From positions 1,064,001 through 1,128,000 of the forward strand of contig NZ_CP128650.1 in NCBI RefSeq assembly GCF_030644225.1: a stretch of 64,000 bases of DNA. Reading direction: 5' to 3'. The stretch comes from Selenomonas dianae. GTDB taxonomy: Bacteria; Bacillota; Negativicutes; Selenomonadales; Selenomonadaceae. Both the position numbers and the translations under genes were made by a program. How positions within the stretch are numbered: position 1 is the stretch's first letter; each line of letters opens with the position of its first letter. Below the pieces are notes generated by a model that was not told where the DNA came from, did not search any database, and saw only the letters and a program-made list of their open reading frames with translations. This document shows, piece after piece, positions 42,671 through 52,199 of the stretch.

Positions 42671-45025
42671 ATGGATACTGAGTCATTTAAGGTTTTGGAA
42701 TACGGGAAAATCACAAATTGGCTTGCTTCGTTTGCCTTCACCATGTGCGGCAAGGAACTTTGTCGCAGCGTCATACCAAGTGGGGATTATGACGAGGTTG
42801 TGCATCTCCATCAGGAGACAGCGGAAGCGGTGCAGGTTCAACAGCTCCAGTCGCCACCGTTCGGCGGAATCTACGATCTGCGTACGCTTTTAAAAAAAGC
42901 GTCGATGGGGTCTATCCTTGAAATCGATGAACTGCGCACGGTCATGAGCACCATGGGGGGAATGCGAAATGTAAAGTATTTCTTTCGCGATCTCACACTG
43001 GATGTGCCAATCCTCAAAGAACAAGCAAAGCCGATTGAAATTCTCGGGATGGTAGAGCGCCATCTGAAGGACACCATCGACGAGCATGGAAATTTTCGTG
43101 ATGATGCGAGCCCCGAACTGCGCAGGATTACGCGCGAACTGCATACGGCGCAGTCGCGTGTAAAGGATCGTCTGTCCGCAATTCTCCATGACGCGACAAA
43201 TCAAAAATACTTTCAGGAAGCCATTGTTACCGTACGCGATGAGCGCTATGTCATTCCGGTCAAGCAGGAATACCGCAATTATTTTCCGGGCGTGATCCAC
43301 GATCAGTCTGCCAGCGGAGCGACACTCTTTGTGGAGCCGCTTGCGACCGTGGAGCTGAACAATACCGTGCGGCAGATGGGGCTTGCACGAGAGCAGGAAA
43401 TCCAGCGGATTTTGCAGAGGCTTTCGACTGAGATTGCACAGAATGCAGACATCCTTTTGGAAAACGGCACGATTCTCTCGGAGATGGATCTTATCTTTGC
43501 CCGTGCGGGGCTTGCGCGTGAAATGCAGGCGTATCCGCCCACATTGAATCAAAGCGGTGTTGTTCATCTGAAGAGGGCACGACATCCGCTGCTCCCGAAG
43601 GACAAGGTTGTACCGATTGACATTGAGCTTGGGCAGAACTTTTCCATTCTGCTGATTACAGGACCGAATACGGGCGGTAAAACTGTGAGCATGAAAACAC
43701 TGGGACTTCTCTCTCTGCTCACGCAGTCCGGCTGCTTCCTGCCGACTGCACCCGATTCGGAGATTCCCGTTTATCGCAATATATATGCGGACATTGGAGA
43801 CGAGCAGAGCATCGAGCAAAGTCTTTCCACATTTTCGGCGCATACGAGGAACATCGTCCGTATCATCGACAAGGCGGAGCAGGGCGACCTCGTCCTGCTG
43901 GACGAGGTCGGGGCGGGAACGGATCCGGATGAGGGGGCTGCTCTGGCGCGCAGCATCATTGCACATTTTTTGCAGCAGGGCATTGCTGTGGTTGCCACAA
44001 CCCATTATGCCGTATTAAAAACCTATGCCTATGCAGAGACGGGGATTGAAAATGCTTCTGTCGAGTTCGATCTCAAGACACTGCGCCCGACCTATCGGCT
44101 TCTGATCGGGATTCCCGGGGCGAGCAACGCTTTTTCCATCAGCCGTCAGCTCGGTTTGCCGCAGGATATTGTCGCGCGTGCAGAACTCTATATCAGCGAG
44201 GAGCATACACAGTTCGAGAATGTTGTCAATGAACTTGAACAGGAAAAGAAAAACTACGAGATAAAAAATCGCGAACTGCGCAACAAAGAGGCAGAGATAA
44301 AATCCGTGGAGGCTCGTCTGCACGCTGAACGCGAAATACTTTCCAATACGCGACAGGAACTCCTGCACAAGGCACGCGAAGAGGCGAACAACATCGTTCG
44401 TGAGGCACGGCGCAACGCGGAAGAAACGATCAAATCCCTCAAAGAGCAGTTTGATGATCATGGAGTGAAAGAACGCCGTAAGGCGATACAGGAGGCAAGA
44501 AACCGACTGGACGAGGCGTATGTCCCCGGGCATATGCAAAGGGATGTGCCTCATGGAAAAACAATCCGTCCCGGCGATGTTCAGAACGGTGATATTGTTT
44601 ATATTAAAAGTCTTGCACAGGAAGGGATCGTACTTTCTGTGCAAGGACAAGAACTCACCGTCCAGGTAGGCGGACTGCGCAGCATTGTCAAGATGAGTGC
44701 GTGCACATTTGTCACGCGAAAAAAACCAAAGAAGAATACTAAGGTGCATGTCGGAACGTCAATTGCGCAGAAAGCGTCAGAGATTCGACCGGAAATCGAC
44801 GTGCGCGGCATGACCGTATTTGAAGCGGAGGCTGCTCTTGAGAAATTCATCGACGATGCTGTGTATACAGGTCTGTCAAAGATCCTCGTGATCCATGGAA
44901 AGGGGACGGGAGCTCTGCGAAAGGGGCTGCAGGACTACCTAAAGCAGCATCGGTCTGTTCTGACCTTTTCGTTTGCAGATATTTCCGAGGGAGGAACAGG
45001 TGCAACTGTTGTGGAATTGAAGTAA
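42671..45025 (+). CDS. mutS2: Endonuclease MutS2
   Basis: A MutS-like ATPase with a C-terminal Smr nuclease domain, linked to suppression of recombination and to rescue of collided ribosomes. Of 784 residues, the Walker A I-T-G-P-N-T-G-G-K-T-V-S lies near 335 and Walker B-like L-V-L-L-D-E-V-G-A-G-T-D-P near 410. A long coiled coil spans about 510-630, and the Smr domain (D-V-R-G-M-T, H-G-K-G-T-G-A-L-R) ends the protein. The mismatch-recognition domain of MutS1 is absent, as expected. Only nine bases separate it from the U32 gene. Confidence 0.96.
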   Translation: MDTESFKVLEYGKITNWLASFAFTMCGKELCRSVIPSGDYDEVVHLHQETAEAVQVQQLQSPPFGGIYDLRTLLKKASMGSILEIDELRTVMSTMGGMRNVKYFFRDLTLDVPILKEQAKPIEILGMVERHLKDTIDEHGNFRDDASPELRRITRELHTAQSRVKDRLSAILHDATNQKYFQEAIVTVRDERYVIPVKQEYRNYFPGVIHDQSASGATLFVEPLATVELNNTVRQMGLAREQEIQRILQRLSTEIAQNADILLENGTILSEMDLIFARAGLAREMQAYPPTLNQSGVVHLKRARHPLLPKDKVVPIDIELGQNFSILLITGPNTGGKTVSMKTLGLLSLLTQSGCFLPTAPDSEIPVYRNIYADIGDEQSIEQSLSTFSAHTRNIVRIIDKAEQGDLVLLDEVGAGTDPDEGAALARSIIAHFLQQGIAVVATTHYAVLKTYAYAETGIENASVEFDLKTLRPTYRLLIGIPGASNAFSISRQLGLPQDIVARAELYISEEHTQFENVVNELEQEKKNYEIKNRELRNKEAEIKSVEARLHAEREILSNTRQELLHKAREEANNIVREARRNAEETIKSLKEQFDDHGVKERRKAIQEARNRLDEAYVPGHMQRDVPHGKTIRPGDVQNGDIVYIKSLAQEGIVLSVQGQELTVQVGGLRSIVKMSACTFVTRKKPKKNTKVHVGTSIAQKASEIRPEIDVRGMTVFEAEAALEKFIDDAVYTGLSKILVIHGKGTGALRKGLQDYLKQHRSVLTFSFADISEGGTGATVVELK

Positions 45026-45186
45026 AGGTATCACTAATTCATTCAGCACCATCATATCTGTGCACCTTTTTGCCCATACATCGTCGGAAAATCCTCCCTG
45101 GAACACTGCTCTGTGTCTGATTTTCCACTGCATTCGGACAAAAATTCTGCGTCAAGCTGACGAATCATATTTTATCCGTGATTCCT
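45026..45186. repeat. Dispersed palindromic (MITE-like) element, copy 2
   Basis: This 161-base element begins at the base after the mutS2 stop. It shares with copy 1 the blocks TTTTTGCCC, GTCGG, AAATCCTCC, TTCGGAC, CTGACG and the end ATTTTATC-x-GTGATTCCT. The ends AGGTATCAC and GTGATTCCT are inverted, and the interior can fold back on itself. No coding capacity. Confidence 0.75.
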
Positions 45187-45220
45187 ACACAGACAAAATA
45201 GCCTTTTTCATAAAATATCC

Positions 45221-45248
45221 TTACAAAATTCTCAGTTTGTGATAAAAT
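45221..45248 (+). promoter_or_regulatory. Promoter of the class A penicillin-binding protein gene
   Basis: TTACAA and TAAAAT are 16 bases apart, downstream of the repeat element and 55 bases before the chosen start. Confidence 0.45.
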
Positions 45249-45303
45249 AAAGAAATTGGATGTAGCTAAGCACTGTGGAGGAAATCTGGACAGGAAGGTA
45301 TCT

Positions 45304-47391
45304 ATGCAGAAAAGCGAAAAGAAAGCGACAAAGAAGTCAAAAAGAGGCTCCGTTCTCGGAAAAGCAATTCTAGCCATAGGGCTGATACTGTTTGTCATGA
45401 TTATCGGTGTCGGCTGCGGCTTTCTCACGGCAAGTTTGAATACCAGGCCGAATCTGGCAGAGGATATTGTACCACCTGCGTCGTCGCAGATTTATGACAT
45501 CAACGGAAATGAGATCGCCAATATTCACGCCGCCGAAAATCGAAGGCCTGTCAGCATCCATGAGATTCCGAAAAATCTTCAGAACGCTTTTGTCGCAGTC
45601 GAGGACAACCGCTTCTATGAGCATATAGGCATTGACCCGCGCGGAATCATGCGTGCCATTTGGGCGAACATCCAGGGGCGTGAACTCACAGAGGGTGGAT
45701 CCACCATCACGCAGCAGCTCGCAAAGAATGCATATCTGACACAGGATCGGACGTTCAAGCGCAAGGTTCAGGAGGTGTTTCTTGCACTACAACTCGAACG
45801 CCAGTATACGAAGCAGGAAATCCTCGAACTCTACATGAATCAGATCTATTTCGGACAGGGGGCATATGGCGTTCAAGCTGCGGCACGCACCTATTTTGGT
45901 AAGGATGTCAAGGATCTGTCACTGAACGAATGTGCCATGTTGGCGGGTATTCCAAAGAGTCCGAATTACTATTCTCCACTCAATGACATGGAAGCAGCGA
46001 CCGAGCGAAAAGCTGTTGTCCTCGACCAGATGGCAAAATACGGCTATATTAGTCCTGGTGAGGCGAATGCTGCGAAAAAAGAACCACTCACTATTATAAA
46101 GAATACCGGTGATGGGGTCAAAGGTCCGTCCTATTTCGTTGACTATGTGCTGCAGCAACTTGCAGAAAAATACGGAGATGATGCCATTTATAAGGATGGT
46201 TTGAAGATCTACACAACCATCGATATGAACTTACAGGCAGCGGCAGAGAATGCTATGCAGAATCTCCCTACATATTTTACCGATGCAAACGGTATTGTAC
46301 AGCCGCAGGGGGCACTGGTTGCCATCGACCCCCATACGGGATATATCAAAGCCATGGTTGGCGGTCGTGGAACAGACCAGTTCAATCGTGCCACACAGGC
46401 AGTACGGCAGCCGGGCTCGGCATTTAAACCATTCGTGTTCGTTGCGGCACTTGAGAATAAATATACGGCAGATTCCATCATTGACGATAAACCTCTAAAG
46501 ATCGGTGGGTGGGAACCCCAGAATTATAGTCGCAATTTCTCCGGAAAGGTGCGTTTGCGCGATGTCGTACGTTGGTCATTAAATGTGCCAACGGTTCGAA
46601 TTGCACAGGATATTGGCATTGATAAGGCGATTTACTATGCTCAGGAGATGGGGATATCAACCTTTGTCCTTGACGGTGCAACGAACGACCGCAATCTCGC
46701 GGTCGCACTTGGCGGTATGACGCGTGGTGTCACGCCGCTCGAACTCACAAGCGCATACGGTACATTTGCGAACCGCGGCATCCATGTCGAGCCGGTAGCC
46801 GTCATCCGCGTTGTCTCGCGCACGGGCAAGGTGCTTGAGGAAGTGCAGCGAAAGGAGAAAAGTGTCATTTCTTCAGCAAATGCCGCTACCATGACCGCGA
46901 TGATGGAAGACGTTATTCAACGCGGTACAGGAACACGTGCCAACATCGGTCGTCCTGCCGCAGGAAAAACAGGAACAACAAGCGACTATCATGATGCATG
47001 GTTTGTCGGATATACCCCGGATCTGGTCGCAGGAGTTTGGATTGGAAATGACAGCGATGGTGATTTGCATGGAATGGCGGGAGGAACGACTCCCGCCGTT
47101 ATATGGCAGACCTTTATGCTGAAAGCCCACGCAGGATTGCCCATACGTCATTTTGAGGGGGCGCCCTCCTTTGCCCCCTCATCGGATGATCCTCCCGTTG
47201 AAGATCATGAAAAAGAACAAGATCCAAAAAAGAAATCGGATATCCATGGGAAAGAAAATGGGACGAAGGGTGTTGCTGATACAGAAAAGAACAGCACTGC
47301 TGCCGCAAATACTGCATCCTCAACGCACACTCCATCGTCTGCAGCAGAAGCTCCTGAGCCTGGTATGGGCGTAGAAAAAGGGAAGAACTAA
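45304..47391 (+). CDS. Class A penicillin-binding protein (PBP1a family)
   Basis: A bifunctional peptidoglycan synthase. A cytoplasmic basic tail and one membrane segment (about 18-42) precede a GT51 glycosyltransferase domain, with catalytic Glu100 in V-E-D-N-R-F-Y-E-H and the E-G-G-S-T-I-T-Q-Q-L motif. The transpeptidase has Ser372-x-x-Lys375 and Lys555-Thr-Gly. The last 80 residues or so are Pro/Ser/Lys/Glu-rich and probably disordered. ATG 45304 (695 residues) has AGGAAGG just upstream; an in-frame TTG at 45256 is less likely. Confidence 0.95.
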   Translation: MQKSEKKATKKSKRGSVLGKAILAIGLILFVMIIGVGCGFLTASLNTRPNLAEDIVPPASSQIYDINGNEIANIHAAENRRPVSIHEIPKNLQNAFVAVEDNRFYEHIGIDPRGIMRAIWANIQGRELTEGGSTITQQLAKNAYLTQDRTFKRKVQEVFLALQLERQYTKQEILELYMNQIYFGQGAYGVQAAARTYFGKDVKDLSLNECAMLAGIPKSPNYYSPLNDMEAATERKAVVLDQMAKYGYISPGEANAAKKEPLTIIKNTGDGVKGPSYFVDYVLQQLAEKYGDDAIYKDGLKIYTTIDMNLQAAAENAMQNLPTYFTDANGIVQPQGALVAIDPHTGYIKAMVGGRGTDQFNRATQAVRQPGSAFKPFVFVAALENKYTADSIIDDKPLKIGGWEPQNYSRNFSGKVRLRDVVRWSLNVPTVRIAQDIGIDKAIYYAQEMGISTFVLDGATNDRNLAVALGGMTRGVTPLELTSAYGTFANRGIHVEPVAVIRVVSRTGKVLEEVQRKEKSVISSANAATMTAMMEDVIQRGTGTRANIGRPAAGKTGTTSDYHDAWFVGYTPDLVAGVWIGNDSDGDLHGMAGGTTPAVIWQTFMLKAHAGLPIRHFEGAPSFAPSSDDPPVEDHEKEQDPKKKSDIHGKENGTKGVADTEKNSTAAANTASSTHTPSSAAEAPEPGMGVEKGKN

Positions 47392-47406
47392 GAAAGAGGT
47401 AATAGA

Positions 47407-48609
47407 TTGAATGCCATTGATATACTGAAGGAACGCGGTTTTCTCGCGCAGTGTACGGATGAGGAAGGTCTGCGCAACCTCTTCGGACAGGAGCAGGTTT
47501 CGTTCTATACCGGCTTTGACCCAACAGCGGACAGCCTTCATGCAGGACATCTGATCGCGCTTATGGCGATGTCGCATTTGCAAAGAGCCGGACATCGTCC
47601 CATTTGCCTTGTCGGTGGCGGAACGGGGACGATTGGCGATCCTTCGGGGCGTTCGGATATGCGCAAGGTGATGACCGATGAAACCATCCGTCATAATTGC
47701 GATTGTTTCCGCAGACAGATTGCCCGTTTCATTGACTTCACGGACGATCGGGCGATCATGGTGGATAACGGGGACTGGCTGCGTAAACTCAACTATATCG
47801 ACTTGCTTCGCGATATTGGCGCACACTTTACCGTCAACCGAATGCTTGCTGCCGAGAGCTGTAAGCAGCGCTGGGAGAAGGGGCTGACCTTCCTTGAGTT
47901 CAACTATATGATTATGCAGGCGTATGACTTCATGGAGCTCAATGACCGCTACGGCTGTAAGCTTGAGATGGGCGGAGACGATCAGTGGTCCAATATCATC
48001 GCGGGTGTAGAGCTTTGCCGTCGCAAGAAGAATATTACGGTCTTTGGACTCACCAATAAACTCCTCACAAAGAGTGACGGAACAAAGATGGGAAAGACAG
48101 CGGGTGGGGCACTCTGGTTGGATGCCGAAAAAACGTCGCCCTATGACTTCTACCAGTATTGGCGCAATATTGATGATGCCGATGTCGAGACCTGTCTCTC
48201 GCTGCTCACGTATCTTCCGATGGATGAGGTTCGCCGCCTTGCCGCAGTCGAGGGGCATGAAATCAATCGATCCAAGGAGATTCTCGCATATGAGGCGACC
48301 AAGATCGTCCATGGGGAGCAGGAGGCACAGAAGGCGCAGGAAACAGCAAAGGCACTCTTTGGCGGCGGCGTATCGACAGATCTTCCACAGATTCGCGTAG
48401 AGATTGGTGAAAAGTTAGTAGATGCCCTCACGCGTGGAAAGGTGTTCCCTTCGAAGGGCGAAGCACGTCGCCTGATTCAGCAGGGGGGACTCACACTCAA
48501 CGATGTGCGTGTTGCGGACGAGCATTATGTACTCAGCGAAGCAGATTTTTCCGATGGTACTGCGTTGATCAAAAAAGGAAAAAAGAAGCACTATCAGCTT
48601 GTTTATTGA
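47407..48609 (+). CDS. tyrS: Tyrosyl-tRNA synthetase
   Basis: A class I synthetase of 400 residues. The HIGH-type motif is His45-Ala-Gly-His48 and the KMSKS-type loop is K-M-G-K-T at 227-231. A C-terminal S4 RNA-binding domain is seen around residues 335-395 ([14 protein letters not shown]). The start is a TTG with GAAAGAGG upstream. Only 15 bases separate it from the PBP gene, so no T-box leader fits directly upstream. Confidence 0.96.
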   Translation: MNAIDILKERGFLAQCTDEEGLRNLFGQEQVSFYTGFDPTADSLHAGHLIALMAMSHLQRAGHRPICLVGGGTGTIGDPSGRSDMRKVMTDETIRHNCDCFRRQIARFIDFTDDRAIMVDNGDWLRKLNYIDLLRDIGAHFTVNRMLAAESCKQRWEKGLTFLEFNYMIMQAYDFMELNDRYGCKLEMGGDDQWSNIIAGVELCRRKKNITVFGLTNKLLTKSDGTKMGKTAGGALWLDAEKTSPYDFYQYWRNIDDADVETCLSLLTYLPMDEVRRLAAVEGHEINRSKEILAYEATKIVHGEQEAQKAQETAKALFGGGVSTDLPQIRVEIGEKLVDALTRGKVFPSKGEARRLIQQGGLTLNDVRVADEHYVLSEADFSDGTALIKKGKKKHYQLVY

Positions 48610-48625
48610 GAAGGAGATCGGAACG

Positions 48626-49354
48626 ATGTCAGGACATTCCAAATGGGCCAATATCAAACGCAAGAAGGGCGCGAACGACGCGATTCGCGGAAAAATTACA
48701 ACGAAAATTGGACGCGAGATCACGATTGCCGTCCGCATGGGCGGCGGCGACCCGACGGGCAATATGCGTCTGAAACTTGCGCTTTCCAAGGCGAAGGCAA
48801 ACAATATCCCGAAGGACAATATCAACCGTGCCATCCAGAAGGGACTTGGTGCAACCGAGGGAAGCAACTATGAAGAACTCTTTTACGAGGGGTATGGTCC
48901 CGGCGGCACGGCTGTCATGCTCGACATTTTGACGGACAACCGAAACCGCACGGCGGCCGATGTCCGTCATCTCTTCTCAAAGTATGGCGGCAATCTCGGT
49001 CAGGACGGGTGCGTTTCATGGATGTTCAAGAAGAAGGCGGTCTTTATTGTGGAGCGTGAGGCGTTTGACGATGAGGATGCCCTCCTTGAGATTGTTCTCG
49101 AAGCCGGCGCAGAGGATATGCGTTCGGAGGACGATGTCTTTGAGATTGTTGCCGAGCCGGAAGCCTTTGAGTCGATTGAGACCGCTCTCGGAGAAAAGGG
49201 AATCGAGACAGCATCTGCCGAGGTGACAATGGTTCCGGATACGACAGTTCATCTTGCCGATAAGGATGCTGAGAAGATGCAGACGTTGATTGATGCACTG
49301 GAGGACAACGATGATGTCCAGAACGTCTACAGCAACTATGAGATGGATGAATAA
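48626..49354 (+). CDS. YebC/PmpR family protein
   Basis: A 242-residue protein starting S-G-H-S-K-W-A-N-I-K-R-K-K-G, with Y-E-G-Y-G-P-G-G-T-A and N-R-N-R-T-A. Family members have been described as transcription regulators and, more recently, as translation factors that relieve ribosome stalling at prolines. I cannot tell which applies. The ATG has AAGGAG 9 bases upstream. The yebC-ruvC-ruvA-ruvB order is widespread. Confidence 0.95.
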   Translation: MSGHSKWANIKRKKGANDAIRGKITTKIGREITIAVRMGGGDPTGNMRLKLALSKAKANNIPKDNINRAIQKGLGATEGSNYEELFYEGYGPGGTAVMLDILTDNRNRTAADVRHLFSKYGGNLGQDGCVSWMFKKKAVFIVEREAFDDEDALLEIVLEAGAEDMRSEDDVFEIVAEPEAFESIETALGEKGIETASAEVTMVPDTTVHLADKDAEKMQTLIDALEDNDDVQNVYSNYEMDE

Positions 49355-49372
49355 GCGGAGGATTGCTTATCG

Positions 49373-49401
49373 GAGTGCAGACGAGATGTCTGCACTCTTT
49401 T
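49373..49401 (+). terminator. Intrinsic terminator-like hairpin between yebC and ruvC
   Basis: The perfect 10-bp stem GAGTGCAGAC / GTCTGCACTC with a 5-base loop is followed by TTTT. It ends only 12 bases before the ruvC ATG. Confidence 0.75.
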
Positions 49402-49413
49402 AAGAATAAGAAG

Positions 49414-49908
49414 ATGTTAGTACTCGGTATCGACCCCGGAACTGCGATATGCGGCTATGGCTTTGTGGAACTAATCGGCTCACGGCTGCGTCCTCATGCC
49501 TATGGCGCAATTACAACGCCGTCGAAAATGGCGGTGGAGAAGCGTCTGTTGAAAATCCATACAGAACTCGAAATGCTGATTCGAAAGTATGCGCCTGATG
49601 CGATGGGGGTCGAACAGCTTTTTTTCAATCGGAATGTGACAACGGCGATTCCGGTCGGGCAGGCACGCGGCGTCGTACTTCTTACCGCCGCACAGAATAA
49701 CATCATGGTTGTAGAGCGGACACCGCTGCAGGTGAAACAGTCTGTGACGGGCTATGGGAAGGCGACGAAGGAGCAGGTCATATACATGGTGACAAAACTC
49801 CTGAACCTTTCATCGCCGCCTCACCCGGATGATACCGCTGATGCGCTTGCGATTGCCATCAGTGCCGCGCATTGTGTGGACAGCATAGCATGGCGTAATC
49901 GAATGTAG
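49414..49908 (+). CDS. ruvC: Holliday junction resolvase RuvC
   Basis: An endonuclease that cuts four-way junctions. The acidic catalytic set is visible: Asp7 in L-G-I-D-P-G-T, Glu67 in G-V-E-Q-L-F-F, and the H-P-D-D-T-A-D cluster at 137-143. The 164-residue protein from ATG 49414 has the correct N-terminus, but the ribosome binding site is poor (AAGAATAAGAAG). In-frame TTG and GTG codons further up lie in the hairpin region and would add residues not typical of the family. Confidence 0.94.
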   Translation: MLVLGIDPGTAICGYGFVELIGSRLRPHAYGAITTPSKMAVEKRLLKIHTELEMLIRKYAPDAMGVEQLFFNRNVTTAIPVGQARGVVLLTAAQNNIMVVERTPLQVKQSVTGYGKATKEQVIYMVTKLLNLSSPPHPDDTADALAIAISAAHCVDSIAWRNRM

Positions 49909-49927
49909 ATGAGGGAACACAGAACAA

Positions 49928-50530
49928 ATGATTGGGTTTTTACGTGGAAAAGTTGCATATACATTTCCGGACTATTGCTTTCTTGATGTCCATGATGTTG
50001 GCTATCGTGTGTTTGTCTCCCATCAGACGCGCAATCACATCAATGTGGGCGAAGAAGTCACGCTCTATATTCATACGCATATACGAGAAGATGCCATGCT
50101 TCTCTATGGGTTCTTTTCGCAAGAGGAGTATGATCTCTTTCAGCATTTGATCGGCATTTCGGGGATCGGCCCGAAAGTTGCGCAGGGGATTCTTTCGGCA
50201 ATTACGGCAAATGAGTTTTATCGATTGATCCATCAGAAGGATGTCAAGGCGATCACGAAACTTCCGGGAATCGGGAAAAAAACTGCGGAGCGGATTATTC
50301 TGGAACTGAAGGATAAACTTACGTCCACCACATTTGATGATACTTCTTTCGCAGATCAGACAGCTGACTTTACAGACGGCATTGGGGATCAAATCTCTGA
50401 GGCAACGGAAGCTCTTCTGAGTCTGGGCTTTGGACAGAGTGAAATCCAGTCTGTGCTTAAGAAAAAGAAGGATTGGGAAAGTACGGAAGAGATTATTCGT
50501 TATGCACTGACAGAGCTCCAGCGATTTTGA
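49928..50530 (+). CDS. ruvA: Holliday junction branch migration protein RuvA
   Basis: The junction-binding subunit. The 200-residue protein shows an OB-fold N-terminus (M-I-G-F-L-R-G-K-V), two helix-hairpin-helix motifs (G-I-G-P-K-V-A-Q and G-I-G-K-K-T-A-E-R), and a C-terminal three-helix domain (E-A-L-L-S-L-G-F) that contacts RuvB. The upstream site is weak (GAGGGAA). Confidence 0.96.
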   Translation: MIGFLRGKVAYTFPDYCFLDVHDVGYRVFVSHQTRNHINVGEEVTLYIHTHIREDAMLLYGFFSQEEYDLFQHLIGISGIGPKVAQGILSAITANEFYRLIHQKDVKAITKLPGIGKKTAERIILELKDKLTSTTFDDTSFADQTADFTDGIGDQISEATEALLSLGFGQSEIQSVLKKKKDWESTEEIIRYALTELQRF

Positions 50531-50548
50531 GAAAGGAGGGGGACGATA

Positions 50549-51583
50549 TTGGATATGTATGAGGATGAGGAACTTGTTTCCTTTGAGGAACAGACGACGG
50601 ATGGTTGGCAGTACAGTCTGCGCCCACGTCGTTTGAATGAGTACATCGGGCAGGATAAGGTAAAGTCGAATCTGTCCAAATTCATACAGGCAGCACTTTC
50701 GCGCAACGAAGCACTGGATCACGTCCTTCTCTATGGACCGCCAGGACTTGGAAAAACGACACTCGCGGCAATCATTGCCAATGAGATGGGGGCGAATTTC
50801 CGCCAGACCTCAGCACCAGCCATTGAGCGACAGGGCGATCTTGCCTCCCTCCTCACCAATCTACAGGAGCATGATGTCCTTTTTATTGACGAGATTCATC
50901 GCCTTTCGCATCATGTCGAAGAGATTCTCTATTCCGCGATGGAGGATCATGCGATTGACATCATCATCGGAAAGGGGCCCAGTGCACGCTCTCTGCGCCT
51001 GGATCTTGCGCCGTTTACTCTCGTGGGTGCGACGACAAAGACGGGGGCTCTCTCGGCTCCATTGCGTGATCGTTTCGGTATTCAGTCCCGATTGGAATAC
51101 TATACGCCCCAAGCCCTTCTGCTCATCATTGAACGCACGGCTGATATTCTCTCTGTGCAGATCGAACGTGAGGGAGCTCTTGAGATTGCACGCCGTTCGC
51201 GGGGAACGCCGCGTGTTGCAAACCGCATCCTGAAGCGTGTTCGTGATATTGCCCAGGTGGCAGGTGAGACTACGATATCGAAGACTGTCACCATTGAGGC
51301 ACTCGAAGCCCTTGAGGTTGATGACAAGGGACTTGAGAACAAGGATCGCTATATGCTGGAAGTCATGATTCAAAAGTTTTCCGGCGGTCCTGTCGGCTTG
51401 AAAACCTTGGCGGCAGCACTCAGTGAGATGGTGGAAACCATCGAGGATGTCTATGAACCATATCTAATTCAGTTAGGATTTATTGCACGTACGGCGCGCG
51501 GTCGGATTGTGACACGCAGCGGATATGAGCATATAGGTATTCCGTTTCCACAAAATGATAACAGACAAGGAGAACTGCTCTGA
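50549..51583 (+). CDS. ruvB: Holliday junction branch migration ATPase RuvB
   Basis: The AAA+ motor of branch migration. The 344-residue protein contains the L-R-P-x-x-L-x-E-Y-I-G-Q start, Walker [11 protein letters not shown], Walker B F-I-D-E-I-H-R-L, and a C-terminal winged helix. AGGAGGG is 9 bases before the TTG at 50549, which favours it over the ATG at 50555. It ends 1 base before the queH start. Confidence 0.96.
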   Translation: MDMYEDEELVSFEEQTTDGWQYSLRPRRLNEYIGQDKVKSNLSKFIQAALSRNEALDHVLLYGPPGLGKTTLAAIIANEMGANFRQTSAPAIERQGDLASLLTNLQEHDVLFIDEIHRLSHHVEEILYSAMEDHAIDIIIGKGPSARSLRLDLAPFTLVGATTKTGALSAPLRDRFGIQSRLEYYTPQALLLIIERTADILSVQIEREGALEIARRSRGTPRVANRILKRVRDIAQVAGETTISKTVTIEALEALEVDDKGLENKDRYMLEVMIQKFSGGPVGLKTLAAALSEMVETIEDVYEPYLIQLGFIARTARGRIVTRSGYEHIGIPFPQNDNRQGELL

Positions 51584-51584
51584 G

Positions 51585-52181
51585 ATGAATTTGCTCATGC
51601 ATATGTGCTGTGGACCATGTTCCTGCTATCCACTAAAAAAATTGCGTTCCGATGGCATTGAGCCGACTGGTTATTTTTTCAATCCGAATATTCACCCCTA
51701 TAAGGAGTGGGAGGAGAGACTGCAAAATGCAAGGAAGTTTGCAAATTTGATGCAGATGGAGTTCATTGCGGATGAAACGTATGCCATGCGTGAATTTCTC
51801 AAAAAGGCACTCCCGGCGGAGGGGACAAAGAAGGGGCGTTGCCGTATGTGCTATACATGGCGTCTGAAAGAATCGGCACGGTATGCGGCAGAACACGGAT
51901 TTGACAGTTTTACATCGACCCTTTTTTATAGCATCTACCAGCAGCATGATCTGATGCGTTCTGTTGCAGAGCATTTTGCCAAAGAATACGGGATTTCATT
52001 TTACTATGAGGATTTCCGTATCGGCTGGCAGGAGGGGATTGATCTCAGCAAAGATCTGGAACTCTACCGTCAGGCCTACTGTGGCTGCGTATTCAGCGAA
52101 GAAGAACGATACAGTCGTGTGCTTCGGAAACTTCAACGCAAGGAAAACAAAGAAAAGAAACGTCTTCGTCTGATGGCATGA
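51585..52181 (+). CDS. queH: Epoxyqueuosine reductase QueH
   Basis: Catalyses the last step of queuosine synthesis in tRNA, using metal clusters. The 198-residue protein has the family cysteines: Cys8-Cys9-x-x-Cys12 with Cys14 at the N-terminus, Cys86-x-x-Cys89 in the middle, and Cys166-x-Cys168 (Y-C-G-C). The ATG at 51585 follows AAGGAG and puts the first motif at the N-terminus as in relatives. QueH replaces the cobalamin-dependent QueG. queA is two genes downstream. Confidence 0.93.
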   Translation: MNLLMHMCCGPCSCYPLKKLRSDGIEPTGYFFNPNIHPYKEWEERLQNARKFANLMQMEFIADETYAMREFLKKALPAEGTKKGRCRMCYTWRLKESARYAAEHGFDSFTSTLFYSIYQQHDLMRSVAEHFAKEYGISFYYEDFRIGWQEGIDLSKDLELYRQAYCGCVFSEEERYSRVLRKLQRKENKEKKRLRLMA

Positions 52182-52199
52182 TGAGCAGGAGGGGAGCTT

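Noticed and set aside
47392-47406. T-box leader before tyrS
   Set aside because: Only 15 bases separate tyrS from the preceding gene, so no leader fits.
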